NCBI GenBank assembly: GCA_964584815.1 | Contig: CAZPBO010000079.1 | Coordinates: 1 to 6,637, forward strand | Reading direction: 5' to 3' | From: CAZPBO01 sp964584815 | GTDB taxonomy: Bacteria; Planctomycetota; SKW154 | Length of the DNA: 6,637 nucleotides | Shown: piece by piece, positions 1 to 6,581 of the stretch | Layout of the letters: every line of letters starts with the position of its first letter | How positions within the stretch are numbered: the first letter of the stretch is position 1 | Notes under the pieces: model-generated | Database searches by the model: none | Seen by the model: the letters and a program-made list of their open reading frames with translations, nothing else | Told to the model about the DNA's origin: nothing | Translations under genes and position numbers: made by a program

Positions 1-58
1 CGCGTTTCCTTCACATTTCTATAAGTCAATAAGGATATTCCGATAGATAAGCCGCGCA
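1..58. other. Intergenic edge, no gene recognised
   Basis: This short A+T-leaning stretch lies downstream of the nuclease stop codon. I see no hairpin followed by a T-run that would terminate the minus-strand nuclease transcript. It contains CCGATA at 39-44, a hexamer also found in the nuclease/methyltransferase intergenic gap, which may be chance. Any gene further left is outside the window. Confidence 0.5.
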
Positions 59-757
59 TTATAGGCAGTTGTTGATGACAGTTGACTGCACTCTTCTTAA
101 GGCTTGCTGAAGGACCTGCCTGAAATATTCTATGGCACGTTTAACTCGCCTCGGGTTCAAACGTTTCCGAAACTCTTCTTTATGAATCGGCTGGTTTATG
201 TCGCGCTCCCCGTCCATAAGCACAAGCACTTCAAGATTGACATCGGGGAACAAAGCGTCTATGGCGTTAACTGCAGGGCTGCGTTCTTTAGGAACTATCT
301 CTTTTGAAAAATCGCCGCCAAGTTGGCTTTCAAGAAGTAGCAAGCAAAACTCTACCTTTTCAGCAGCTTCCTGCCCAATTTCGTGTTTCAACGCTTCCTT
401 CATTATGCGACAGTCGAGGAGCACACGTTTATACATGGCAACTTCTGCGTAGGCTTTGCACTCGACACACAGAACCAGTTTATCAGGGCTGTCTCCGCCT
501 ATATAAATCTGTCTATCTAATCCTATCTTGTACCCATCCTTCTTATTGCCCGGGGCAGGCAATAAGAACATCCGCCTGCGTATGACAATCTGCTCCTTTC
601 TGCCAAGCATATTCCACGCTATGTTGACCAACTTATCTGCACCTTCCTCCACAAGTTTGCCTTTCCGCGCGCGCAGTTTTCCACCTTCTGATTCTTTGAA
701 CATCTCCGAAAGTTGCTCGTCGAACCATTCACAGAACCGTTTAACTTCTTTTTCCAT
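59..757 (-). CDS. Putative type II restriction endonuclease (PD-(D/E)XK nuclease fold)
   Basis: This 232-residue protein is probably the DNA-cutting half of a restriction-modification pair. The visible support is a PD-(D/E)XK-like core: Asp81 in GLDRQIYI, then a beta-strand LVLCVECKAY giving Glu99-x-Lys101, 18 residues after the Asp. That spacing is normal for Mg2+-dependent restriction nucleases. An upstream acidic helix (Glu37/Glu38, before ADKLVNIAW) could be the extra helix often seen before the core. A second hydrophobic strand, CLLLLES (138-144), follows. The basic C-terminus (RKRLNPRRVKRAIEYF) could contact DNA. No signal peptide or membrane segment is visible. The ATG start is supported by GGAG eight bases upstream. 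The gene diverges from a DNA methyltransferase, the strongest contextual evidence. I cannot assign a named endonuclease or a recognition site. It could instead be another PD-(D/E)XK nuclease. The gene appears more A+T-rich than the kinase operon. Confidence 0.68.
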   Translation of the reverse strand: MEKEVKRFCEWFDEQLSEMFKESEGGKLRARKGKLVEEGADKLVNIAWNMLGRKEQIVIRRRMFLLPAPGNKKDGYKIGLDRQIYIGGDSPDKLVLCVECKAYAEVAMYKRVLLDCRIMKEALKHEIGQEAAEKVEFCLLLLESQLGGDFSKEIVPKERSPAVNAIDALFPDVNLEVLVLMDGERDINQPIHKEEFRKRLNPRRVKRAIEYFRQVLQQALRRVQSTVINNCL

Positions 758-765
758 CGGTCTTG

Positions 766-769
766 CTCC
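766..769 (-). promoter_or_regulatory. Ribosome binding site of the nuclease gene
   Basis: The minus strand reads GGAG here, eight bases before the ATG at 757-755. This supports that start codon. The site overlaps the candidate -35 box of the opposing methyltransferase promoter, so the two genes share very little regulatory DNA. Confidence 0.6.
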
Positions 770-783
770 GATATCAGGTTCCG

Positions 784-789
784 GTTATA
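784..789 (-). promoter_or_regulatory. Candidate -10 box for the nuclease gene
   Basis: The minus strand reads TATAAC, a five-of-six match to the sigma-70 -10 consensus. It would place a transcript start near 777 and a leader of about 20 bases containing the GGAG site. The expected -35 position (807-812, CACATA on the minus strand) matches poorly, so this would be a weak or activator-dependent promoter. It overlaps the opposing -10 box by four bases. Confidence 0.35.
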
Positions 790-811
790 CTATCGGTAGA
801 TGTTTTTATGT

Positions 812-818
812 GGGGTGG
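812..818 (+). promoter_or_regulatory. Ribosome binding site deciding the methyltransferase start
   Basis: GGGGTGG lies eight bases before the ATG at 827. No comparable purine-rich site precedes the in-frame ATG at 800, so I chose 827. The protein then begins directly before the zinc ribbon. Confidence 0.5.
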
Positions 819-826
819 ATGAGAAG

Positions 827-1771
827 ATGAAGGTGAGTTGTCTGAAATGTGGTGCGGTGGCAGAATTTGAGGATGGGGTGTGTCCGCGTTGCGGCGCTAA
901 ACTCCGCCGTCCAAAGGTGCAAAACAAATCAGCCAAAAAACGCCGACGACTCGCCTCCAACACCCCGAAATCTGCGCAGACACCTTCTCCGTCCGCTTCG
1001 CTTGACCACTTCGTCAACCGGATAATCTGCGGCGATTGCCTTGAAATTCTGCCGCAGTTGCCAGATAACTCCGTTGACCTGGTCGTCACCTCACCGCCTT
1101 ACAATTTCGGCTTGGACGATTATGATGTTCACGATGACGCTTATGACTGGGAGCAGTATTTTGCCAAACTTAATGAGTGCTGGCGGCAGTGCTACAGATT
1201 ACTGAAAGATGGTGGAAGAATCTGTGTGGTTGTTCAACCGCTTTTTTCAGACTATGTTCCGACGCATCACATAATAAGCGCTCAACTGCGCGAAGCAGGT
1301 TTCATTTTCAAGGCTGAAATTCTCTGGGAGAAGCACAACTACAACTGCAAATACACCGCTTGGGGCAGTTGGTGCAGTCCGAGTCAGCCGTATCTGAAAT
1401 ACACCTGGGAGTTTATTGAGGTTTTCTGCAAGGGGTCGCAGAAAAAGCCCGCAACAGGCAAGGAGAGCGACCTTCTGCCGGATGAGTTTAAGAAGTGGGT
1501 TTATGCGAAGTGGGAGATTGCGCCGGAGACGCGGATGAAGAGGTTTGGGCATCCCTCAATGTTTCCAGAGGAGATACCACGCAGGTTGATAAAGTTGTTT
1601 TCGTATGTGGGCGATGTGGTGCTTGACCCGTTTAACGGAGTGGGAACAAGCACGGTGGTAGCGGCGCAACTGGGAAGGCGCTTTGTCGGCATTGACATAT
1701 CGCCGCGATACTGTGAGGTGGCAGAGCAGCGATTGAAGGAAGCGCTGCGTCAGAAGGCGTTGTTCAAATAG
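827..1771 (+). CDS. Site-specific DNA methyltransferase, beta class (N4-cytosine or N6-adenine), with N-terminal zinc ribbon
   Basis: This 314-residue enzyme transfers a methyl group from S-adenosylmethionine to an exocyclic amino group of a DNA base, and probably protects the host from the adjacent nuclease. Catalytic motif IV is TSPPY (88-92). The AdoMet-binding motif LDPFNGVGT (266-274) comes after it, and FVGIDISPRY (286-295) is the following strand. Motif IV before motif I defines the beta arrangement. The stretches TAWGSWCSPSQP (177-188) and GHPSMFPEEIPRRLI (241-255) are typical of the N4/N6 family. TSPPY does not separate N4-cytosine from N6-adenine specificity. An unusual N-terminal extension carries a CxxC-x10-CxxC zinc ribbon (Cys5, Cys8, Cys19, Cys22) and a basic Ser/Pro/Lys linker (about 26-58) before the catalytic domain starts at NRIICGDCLE. 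An in-frame ATG at 800 would add nine residues, but the ribosome binding site favours 827. The gene diverges from the nuclease and converges on the AAA+ gene. Confidence 0.9.
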   Translation: MKVSCLKCGAVAEFEDGVCPRCGAKLRRPKVQNKSAKKRRRLASNTPKSAQTPSPSASLDHFVNRIICGDCLEILPQLPDNSVDLVVTSPPYNFGLDDYDVHDDAYDWEQYFAKLNECWRQCYRLLKDGGRICVVVQPLFSDYVPTHHIISAQLREAGFIFKAEILWEKHNYNCKYTAWGSWCSPSQPYLKYTWEFIEVFCKGSQKKPATGKESDLLPDEFKKWVYAKWEIAPETRMKRFGHPSMFPEEIPRRLIKLFSYVGDVVLDPFNGVGTSTVVAAQLGRRFVGIDISPRYCEVAEQRLKEALRQKALFK

Positions 1772-1783
1772 TGGCGTGGCGGG

Positions 1784-3337
1784 CTATAGAGGACCGATTT
1801 GGGGTGGAGGTGCTTGGGGTAGGGTGCCGGAGGCGGGTCGTGCGCGACCTTTTGCCCAGCGCCGCAATCCTTCCACTCCTTCTCTCATAGTGACAGAGAG
1901 GGGAACTGTTTCTTTTAAGGCGCGGAGAATGTCTTCTGTTTTCAACTGGCGCATATTGTCGTCAAAGGCGTCGTAGAGTGCGGAGATGACGGCTTGTTCA
2001 ATTTCGGCGCCTGTGAAGCCTTCGGATGCGGCGACGAGGGCGTTGAGGTCAAAGTTTTTGGGGTCGCGTTTGCGTTTGCGCAGATGGATTGAGAATATTT
2101 CGCGTCGTTCTTCGGGGTTGGGGAGGTCAACGAAGAAGATTTCGTCAAAGCGTCCGCGGCGGATGAACTCTGGCGGCAACTGACTTATGTCGTTGGCGGT
2201 GCAGACGACAAAGACGGCGCTTTCTTTCTCCTGCAGCCAAGTGAGGAAGTAGCCGAAGACGCGTGCTGTGGTGCCGGCATCCGACATTCCGCTTGATTTG
2301 ACGCCGCTGAAAGCCTTCTCCACCTCATCAACCCACAGGACGCAGGGTGCCATGGTTTCTGCCATTTGCAGTCCGCGGCGGATGTTCTGCTCGCTTGAGC
2401 CGATATATTTACCGAAAATTCGGGAGACATCAAGTCGGAGCAGAGGCAGGCGCCAGAGACGCGATATCGCCTTGGCGCACAACGACTTGCCGCATCCCTG
2501 TATCCCTATCATCACCACGCCTTTAGGGTAGGGCAGACCGAACTCCTGCGCCTCCTCACTGAAGGCGTTCCGACGCTTCTTAAGCCATCTTTTCAACTCC
2601 TGCAGTCCGCCCACATCCTGCATCGTCTCTGATGCGTCAATGTACTCAAGGAGTCCTGAACGCTGCACCAGTGCCTTTTTCGCTTCCAGCACCAACTCCA
2701 CATCGGAGTCATCAAGGCTTCTTTCGGTTATCATCGCCTGACAGTAAATGCCTTCTGCTTCGCTCATCGTCAAACCGAGACTTGAGCGGATGATACGCTC
2801 CTTGGCTTCGGGACTCAATGTTATTGACACGCGTGGGTCAGCACTGTAACGGGATATCAAAAGGTCAAGCAGCGATTCAAGTTCCTCATATGATGGAAGC
2901 GGAAACTCAATCACCTCAAAGTCTTTGTCCATATCGGGAGGGATGTTAAGGGACGGGGCGAGGATGATGAGTGTGCGCATAACGCGTTTTGATTCGGCGG
3001 ATATCTCTTTAAGAAGGCGGATAATGGCGGGGTCGTTGATGAAGTGGTGAAGGTCAAGGAGGAGCCAGATGGCGCGGCGTTCCTGTTTGCGGATGTGCGT
3101 CAGCGCTTCCCTTGGTCCGTCACAGCGAACTATGCGCATACCGCTTTTGTCCACTATGCCATCCGTAAGCGTCCAGATGTAAAGATTCTTCTTCTGCGCT
3201 TCCGCAACCTCCGCGATGGCGCGACGCACCCGCAACTCCTCACAGGAAACCACATAAAGCAGCGGATAACGGCTGCGAATCAGAAGGTCTATCTTGCTTA
3301 TCGCCTCAAGCGCTTTCTTACCCCACGCAACTGTCAC
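1784..3337 (-). CDS. Ycf46-like AAA+ ATPase
   Basis: This 517-residue soluble protein couples ATP hydrolysis to remodelling of an unknown target. The C-terminal half is a complete classical AAA module: DVGGL (241-245), Walker A GIQGCGKS (278-285, Lys284), Walker B VLWVDE (333-338), sensor 1 Asn382, arginine-finger region RRGRFDE (393-399) and GFTGAEIEQ (440-448) in the lid. The N-terminal half resembles a second, degenerate AAA domain: it lacks Walker A but has a Walker-B-like strand, WLLLDLHHFI (91-100). This degenerate-plus-active layout and length of about 500 residues match the Ycf46 family, found in cyanobacteria, plastids and other bacteria; its role is poorly defined. The last 25 or so residues are Pro/Arg-rich and probably disordered. 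The start is GTG, overlapping the kinase stop as GTGA, with GGAG eight bases upstream inside the kinase gene. The two are therefore probably co-transcribed and translationally coupled. AAA identity is very secure; the Ycf46 assignment is from remembered architecture. Confidence 0.9.
   Translation of the reverse strand: MTVAWGKKALEAISKIDLLIRSRYPLLYVVSCEELRVRRAIAEVAEAQKKNLYIWTLTDGIVDKSGMRIVRCDGPREALTHIRKQERRAIWLLLDLHHFINDPAIIRLLKEISAESKRVMRTLIILAPSLNIPPDMDKDFEVIEFPLPSYEELESLLDLLISRYSADPRVSITLSPEAKERIIRSSLGLTMSEAEGIYCQAMITERSLDDSDVELVLEAKKALVQRSGLLEYIDASETMQDVGGLQELKRWLKKRRNAFSEEAQEFGLPYPKGVVMIGIQGCGKSLCAKAISRLWRLPLLRLDVSRIFGKYIGSSEQNIRRGLQMAETMAPCVLWVDEVEKAFSGVKSSGMSDAGTTARVFGYFLTWLQEKESAVFVVCTANDISQLPPEFIRRGRFDEIFFVDLPNPEERREIFSIHLRKRKRDPKNFDLNALVAASEGFTGAEIEQAVISALYDAFDDNMRQLKTEDILRALKETVPLSVTMREGVEGLRRWAKGRARPASGTLPQAPPPQIGPL
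1836..1853 (+). terminator. Weak candidate intrinsic terminator of the methyltransferase transcript
   Basis: GGTCG, loop TGCG, CGACC, then TTTT forms a short five-pair hairpin with a brief T-run, 65 bases beyond the methyltransferase stop. It lies inside the 3' coding end of the convergent AAA+ gene, where it encodes part of a basic, probably disordered tail. The stem and T-run are short, so chance is a real alternative. Confidence 0.28.
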
Positions 3338-6300
3338 CGCGGAATCTCCAAAACGAACTCATAAACCGCGCCATCCTCGCAGCAGACAACCACTCTCATC
3401 CTTTGGGGGTCGGTAAGCATCCTCACAGCAGGTGAGGGCAGGGTGAACCTCCGCACTCGGGCGAACACATTCTTCTTGGTCGTCAGCATCAGAGCGTCCA
3501 GTTCCCTGTCCTGTCCCACAAGCAGCACACCGAAGAAAGAAACAACCGCGTAAAGCCTTTTCTGGGGAACATTATAAGCGGTGCCGCCTTTTTTGATATC
3601 AAGCGCCCAGATTTTTGCTATGTTGTCGCCGCCAACACTCAACACCGTGTTGCGCCCGATACCTGAAAGGTGCTTCACAGAGCCGCTGTGGGCGGTGCGA
3701 AAAGCCAGCAACTGCCGTGTTACGGTGGGGTTGAAAACCCGCAAAGCGCCCTTCTCATCACCCACCACCACACGCCCGTCCTCCAGAACAAGAAGTGCCG
3801 TCAGACCACCTGTGGAAGCCTTCGTATGCTGCATCTTATCTCCCTTTGCCGAATTAAAACGGCACAGATGCTTATCGGCACCTGCAGAATAAACGAATGC
3901 CCCGTCGCTGGAAACGGCAACCGCACTCACAAGCCCCGTATGCAACTTCTTCTTCCAGAGAAGTCTCAACGCGGAACCATCAAAACTCCACACAGCAACC
4001 TTTCCATCCACAAAACCTACTGCAACCACACCCTTACGAAATGCGACCGCGGTTGGACGCCCAGAAAGCCCCACCCGCGTTATCCGCTGCCCGTTCGGCG
4101 TCAGAATAACAAGCCCTCCTTTAACAGACGCGCAGGCAAGATGCCCGTCCTCATCCACCCCCACAACACTCCCACCTCCGAACGAAGCAAGTTTGCGCAG
4201 TTTGAACCACTCCGGATGATTGGCTCTGACGGTGGAGATGACCGCCAGACGCGCTATCTTCGGGTGGAACTCCACAGAAAGCGCCCACGATGCGTGCTTT
4301 GCCGCCTCATCCCATTTCTTTTGACGAAACGATTCCAGCACCGCTTCCGCCAGTTTGCAGAAGTCCGCACCACGCTTTGCCTCCGGCGTCTCCAACACAA
4401 GCAGAGCCTGTCTGTAAGTCCTGAACGCCTCCGAAAAGAGCCCGTCTCTTTTATGGCGTTCCGCTTGAGCCAGATAAACCGAATATTTGCCGAAGCGTTG
4501 AGCGCCGCTTGCGACATCCGCCGCTTCAGCCTTAAGGGCACCTGTGGCGAGACGGGCAACCTCTTCAGCCAGAATACGGGCTTTCTGCCAGTTGCCTTTT
4601 TTCAGCAACTCTTTGGCACGAGCGAGTTTGCGTCTCAACTCCTGCTCAAGTTCGGCAGCGCGTCTGTCAACCTCTTTCAACCCCTCGCGCGCCTCCCGCC
4701 TAACCGGCATCAGACGCACCGCCTTCCTGAAAGCATCCTTCGCACCCTCAAGGTCGTCCCTCTCAAGCAGAGCGTATCCTTGCTCCACAAGGGCAAGGTA
4801 TCTTCGGAGCCGCTCTTTGCGCGCCGCCGTCGCCTGCGCCCTCCGCGCCTTCGCCACACGCATCAAACCACGCCGTGCCAGCGCACCTCCCCTCACACCT
4901 AACGCACAACGAAATCTCCCCTCCGCCTCATCCAAATCCCCCGCTGATAACGCCTTCTCCCCTTCCAAAACATACCCCAGATACAACACCACCTTCTCCA
5001 GTTCCTTCACATCCTTCCAGTTCCCTCCTTTCAAAATCTCCAGAAAAACCGCCCCCTTTAAGGCGTCCTTACCAACGAACTTCTCTATCTCCAGAAGAAG
5101 TTCCGATATCCTCACCACCGCACTCGCTTTCCTCACCACCTCCTCCGGCACTCCCTTCATCCCCTTCAGTTGCTTAAGGATGGCTTTGGCGTCGTCCAAA
5201 TCCTGCTTGGTCAAATTTCTTCTCTTAAGGACGCCGCTGAGGCGAGCCATCAGTTCCTTGTAGTCAGGCTTTGAAGAAGGTTTGCCCACCTCTTCTGGAG
5301 GCTGACTTGGAGTTTGAGTGGATGCGGTTGGGGACGGGGTGGTTGTGGAGGTTGCACCACCCTGTTTTCTGAATTTGAACCAATAAAGGCTGAAAGCAGC
5401 GGCACCGACGAGAACAAAAACCACAACGATGATGGGGAGGGCAGAGCGTCTGGGCGGTGCTGCGGTTTGAGGCGGCGCAGTAGGCGAAGGCGCACTTCCC
5501 CTAACCACAGGTTTCCCCTGCACCGTCAACCCATCAGGCTCGGTTGAAACCATCCCCGGAGTCTGCTCAGCGAATGTCATAAGGGCTTCAGGAGAGCGGG
5601 TGGTGGCAACATCAGCGGTCTGCCCACGCGATGAGGCGACTTCAAGAAGCGCCCGCGGTGGCTCACCACGCCTTATCCTGTTTATCTCCTCCAGCAAATC
5701 CTGCGGCGTCTGATACCGCTTCTCCGGCTCCTTCGCCAGCATCTTCGCAATCACCGCCGCTACCCCTTCAGAAACAGCAGGATTCACCTGACGCAACGGC
5801 GGCGGCTCCTCCAACAAATGCTGCTTCATAAACGCCATCGTCGTCGGACCCGGAAACGGCAACTTCCCCGCAAGCATCTGATACGCCGTCACCCCCAAAC
5901 TGTAAATATCACTGCGGATGTCAAGCGGCTTACCCTCGCATTGCTCAGGACTCATATACGCGGGCGTGCCAATAACCTGTCCCGTCTGGCTGACCATTGT
6001 GTGCAGTTCGCGCGTGTCCTTGGCTATCCCGAAATCAAGCAGTTTTATGTCCCAACGCTCCATATCGGTGACGATGATGTTGTCAGGCTTTATATCACGA
6101 TGAATGACGCCCAGTTCGTGCGCTTCCTGCAACACCCGTGCCATCTGCTCTAACACCCGCATCACCGCCACCTCTGAAAACGGACGAAATGTCGGCATCA
6201 CGGGTGCTGCCTCTCCCGCAACCGTCGGCTGCTGCGGCGCCACCTCCTGACGCTCCCTCATCAACGCCGTCAACGATTTCCCCGTCACAAACTCCATCGC

Positions 6301-6558
6301 TATGTAATGGTGCTCCCCTATCTGCCCGCTCTCATATATCCGCACAACCCGCGGATGCGCCAACTTCTCAAGCAGCATCGCCTCCTGATGAAACCGCTTT
6401 ATGAACTGCTCAATTTCTGCGATGTGGGGATGTATCACCTTTATCGCCACAACGCGATTTTTTTCTGTGTCCACCGCGCGATAGACCGCCCCCATCCCAC
6501 CTGACCCCAGTTTCCGCTCAATACGGTATTTACCAAACTGTATACCCTCTTTCAGCAT
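3334..6558 (-). CDS. Transmembrane Hanks-type serine/threonine kinase with TPR-like and WD40-like propeller regions
   Basis: This 1074-residue membrane kinase should phosphorylate Ser/Thr on target proteins. The kinase domain (about 11-295) is intact: glycine loop GSGGMGAVY (18-26), Lys40 in VAIK, helix-C Glu59, catalytic HRDIKPDN (153-160, Asp155), DFG (175-177), GTPAYMSPEQ (197-206) and DIRSDIYSLG (213-222). An Ala/Pro/Gln-rich insert (about 104-127) sits between the hinge and helix E. A linker leads to one membrane helix (about 373-394), followed by a Pro/Thr stalk (402-431). Helix-pair repeats resembling TPRs start near 528, 590, 645, 696 and 737. Residues 785-1074 form seven repeats with strands such as VAVGFVDGKVAVWSF and VLSVGGDNIAKIWALD, consistent with a seven-bladed WD40-like propeller. 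A single helix would place repeats and propeller outside the cytoplasm as a sensor. ATG at 6558 has GGAGG six bases upstream and is preferred over an in-frame GTG at 6573. The gene is the first of an operon with the AAA+ ATPase. No ligand or substrate can be read from the sequence. Confidence 0.93.
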   Translation of the reverse strand: MLKEGIQFGKYRIERKLGSGGMGAVYRAVDTEKNRVVAIKVIHPHIAEIEQFIKRFHQEAMLLEKLAHPRVVRIYESGQIGEHHYIAMEFVTGKSLTALMRERQEVAPQQPTVAGEAAPVMPTFRPFSEVAVMRVLEQMARVLQEAHELGVIHRDIKPDNIIVTDMERWDIKLLDFGIAKDTRELHTMVSQTGQVIGTPAYMSPEQCEGKPLDIRSDIYSLGVTAYQMLAGKLPFPGPTTMAFMKQHLLEEPPPLRQVNPAVSEGVAAVIAKMLAKEPEKRYQTPQDLLEEINRIRRGEPPRALLEVASSRGQTADVATTRSPEALMTFAEQTPGMVSTEPDGLTVQGKPVVRGSAPSPTAPPQTAAPPRRSALPIIVVVFVLVGAAAFSLYWFKFRKQGGATSTTTPSPTASTQTPSQPPEEVGKPSSKPDYKELMARLSGVLKRRNLTKQDLDDAKAILKQLKGMKGVPEEVVRKASAVVRISELLLEIEKFVGKDALKGAVFLEILKGGNWKDVKELEKVVLYLGYVLEGEKALSAGDLDEAEGRFRCALGVRGGALARRGLMRVAKARRAQATAARKERLRRYLALVEQGYALLERDDLEGAKDAFRKAVRLMPVRREAREGLKEVDRRAAELEQELRRKLARAKELLKKGNWQKARILAEEVARLATGALKAEAADVASGAQRFGKYSVYLAQAERHKRDGLFSEAFRTYRQALLVLETPEAKRGADFCKLAEAVLESFRQKKWDEAAKHASWALSVEFHPKIARLAVISTVRANHPEWFKLRKLASFGGGSVVGVDEDGHLACASVKGGLVILTPNGQRITRVGLSGRPTAVAFRKGVVAVGFVDGKVAVWSFDGSALRLLWKKKLHTGLVSAVAVSSDGAFVYSAGADKHLCRFNSAKGDKMQHTKASTGGLTALLVLEDGRVVVGDEKGALRVFNPTVTRQLLAFRTAHSGSVKHLSGIGRNTVLSVGGDNIAKIWALDIKKGGTAYNVPQKRLYAVVSFFGVLLVGQDRELDALMLTTKKNVFARVRRFTLPSPAVRMLTDPQRMRVVVCCEDGAVYEFVLEIPR
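3346..3349 (-). promoter_or_regulatory. Ribosome binding site of the AAA+ gene, inside the kinase gene
   Basis: The minus strand reads GGAG eight bases before the GTG at 3337-3335. It lies within the codons for the last residues of the kinase (VLEIPR). With the GTGA stop/start overlap at 3337-3334, this supports both the unusual GTG start and coupled translation. Confidence 0.7.
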
Positions 6559-6564
6559 TGCAAA

Positions 6565-6569
6565 CCTCC
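6565..6569 (-). promoter_or_regulatory. Ribosome binding site deciding the kinase start
   Basis: The minus strand reads GGAGG six bases before the ATG at 6558-6556. The longer reading from GTG at 6573 would bury this strong site inside the gene, so the shorter protein is favoured. It begins MLKEGIQFGKY, a normal lead-in to a bacterial Hanks kinase domain. Confidence 0.75.
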
Positions 6570-6581
6570 ACACTCACATAA

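Larger units (their letters stand above)
763..791 (+). promoter_or_regulatory. Candidate sigma-70-like promoter of the methyltransferase gene
   Basis: TTGCTC (763-768) and TATACT (786-791) are separated by 17 bases. The -10 box matches consensus at five of six positions and the -35 box at its first three. The predicted transcript start is near 798. That gives a leader of roughly 29 bases before the preferred ATG at 827. It would leave almost no leader for the alternative ATG at 800, unless that mRNA is leaderless. Confidence 0.45.

Noticed and set aside
10..38. TTCACA-17-GATATT promoter-like pair on the plus strand
   Set aside because: It points into the 3' end of the oppositely oriented nuclease gene, and no plus-strand gene follows it.
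800..826. Methyltransferase start at the ATG at 800
   Set aside because: It has no ribosome binding site and lies almost at the predicted transcript start. ATG 827 has GGGGTGG at good spacing. A leaderless mRNA starting at 800 is not fully excluded.
3670..4902. 410-codon open frame on the plus strand
   Set aside because: It is antisense to the well-supported kinase gene, where the encoded product shows clear propeller and TPR-like repeats. The plus-strand product is rich in Arg, His and Pro with no domain pattern, as expected of a shadow frame in G+C-rich DNA.
4544..5263. 239-codon open frame on the plus strand
   Set aside because: It is Ser/Arg/Ala-rich low-complexity sequence antisense to the helical-repeat part of the kinase, with no recognisable motif.
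59..6558. A single defence island joining kinase, AAA+ ATPase, nuclease and methyltransferase (BREX- or Pgl-like)
   Set aside because: The kinase is not recognisably PglW-like, there is no PglZ, BrxC or helicase gene, and the two gene pairs are convergent with separate promoters. Proximity alone does not support one system.
6559..6573. Kinase start at the GTG at 6573
   Set aside because: The strong GGAGG with six-base spacing points to ATG 6558, and the extra five residues add nothing recognisable.
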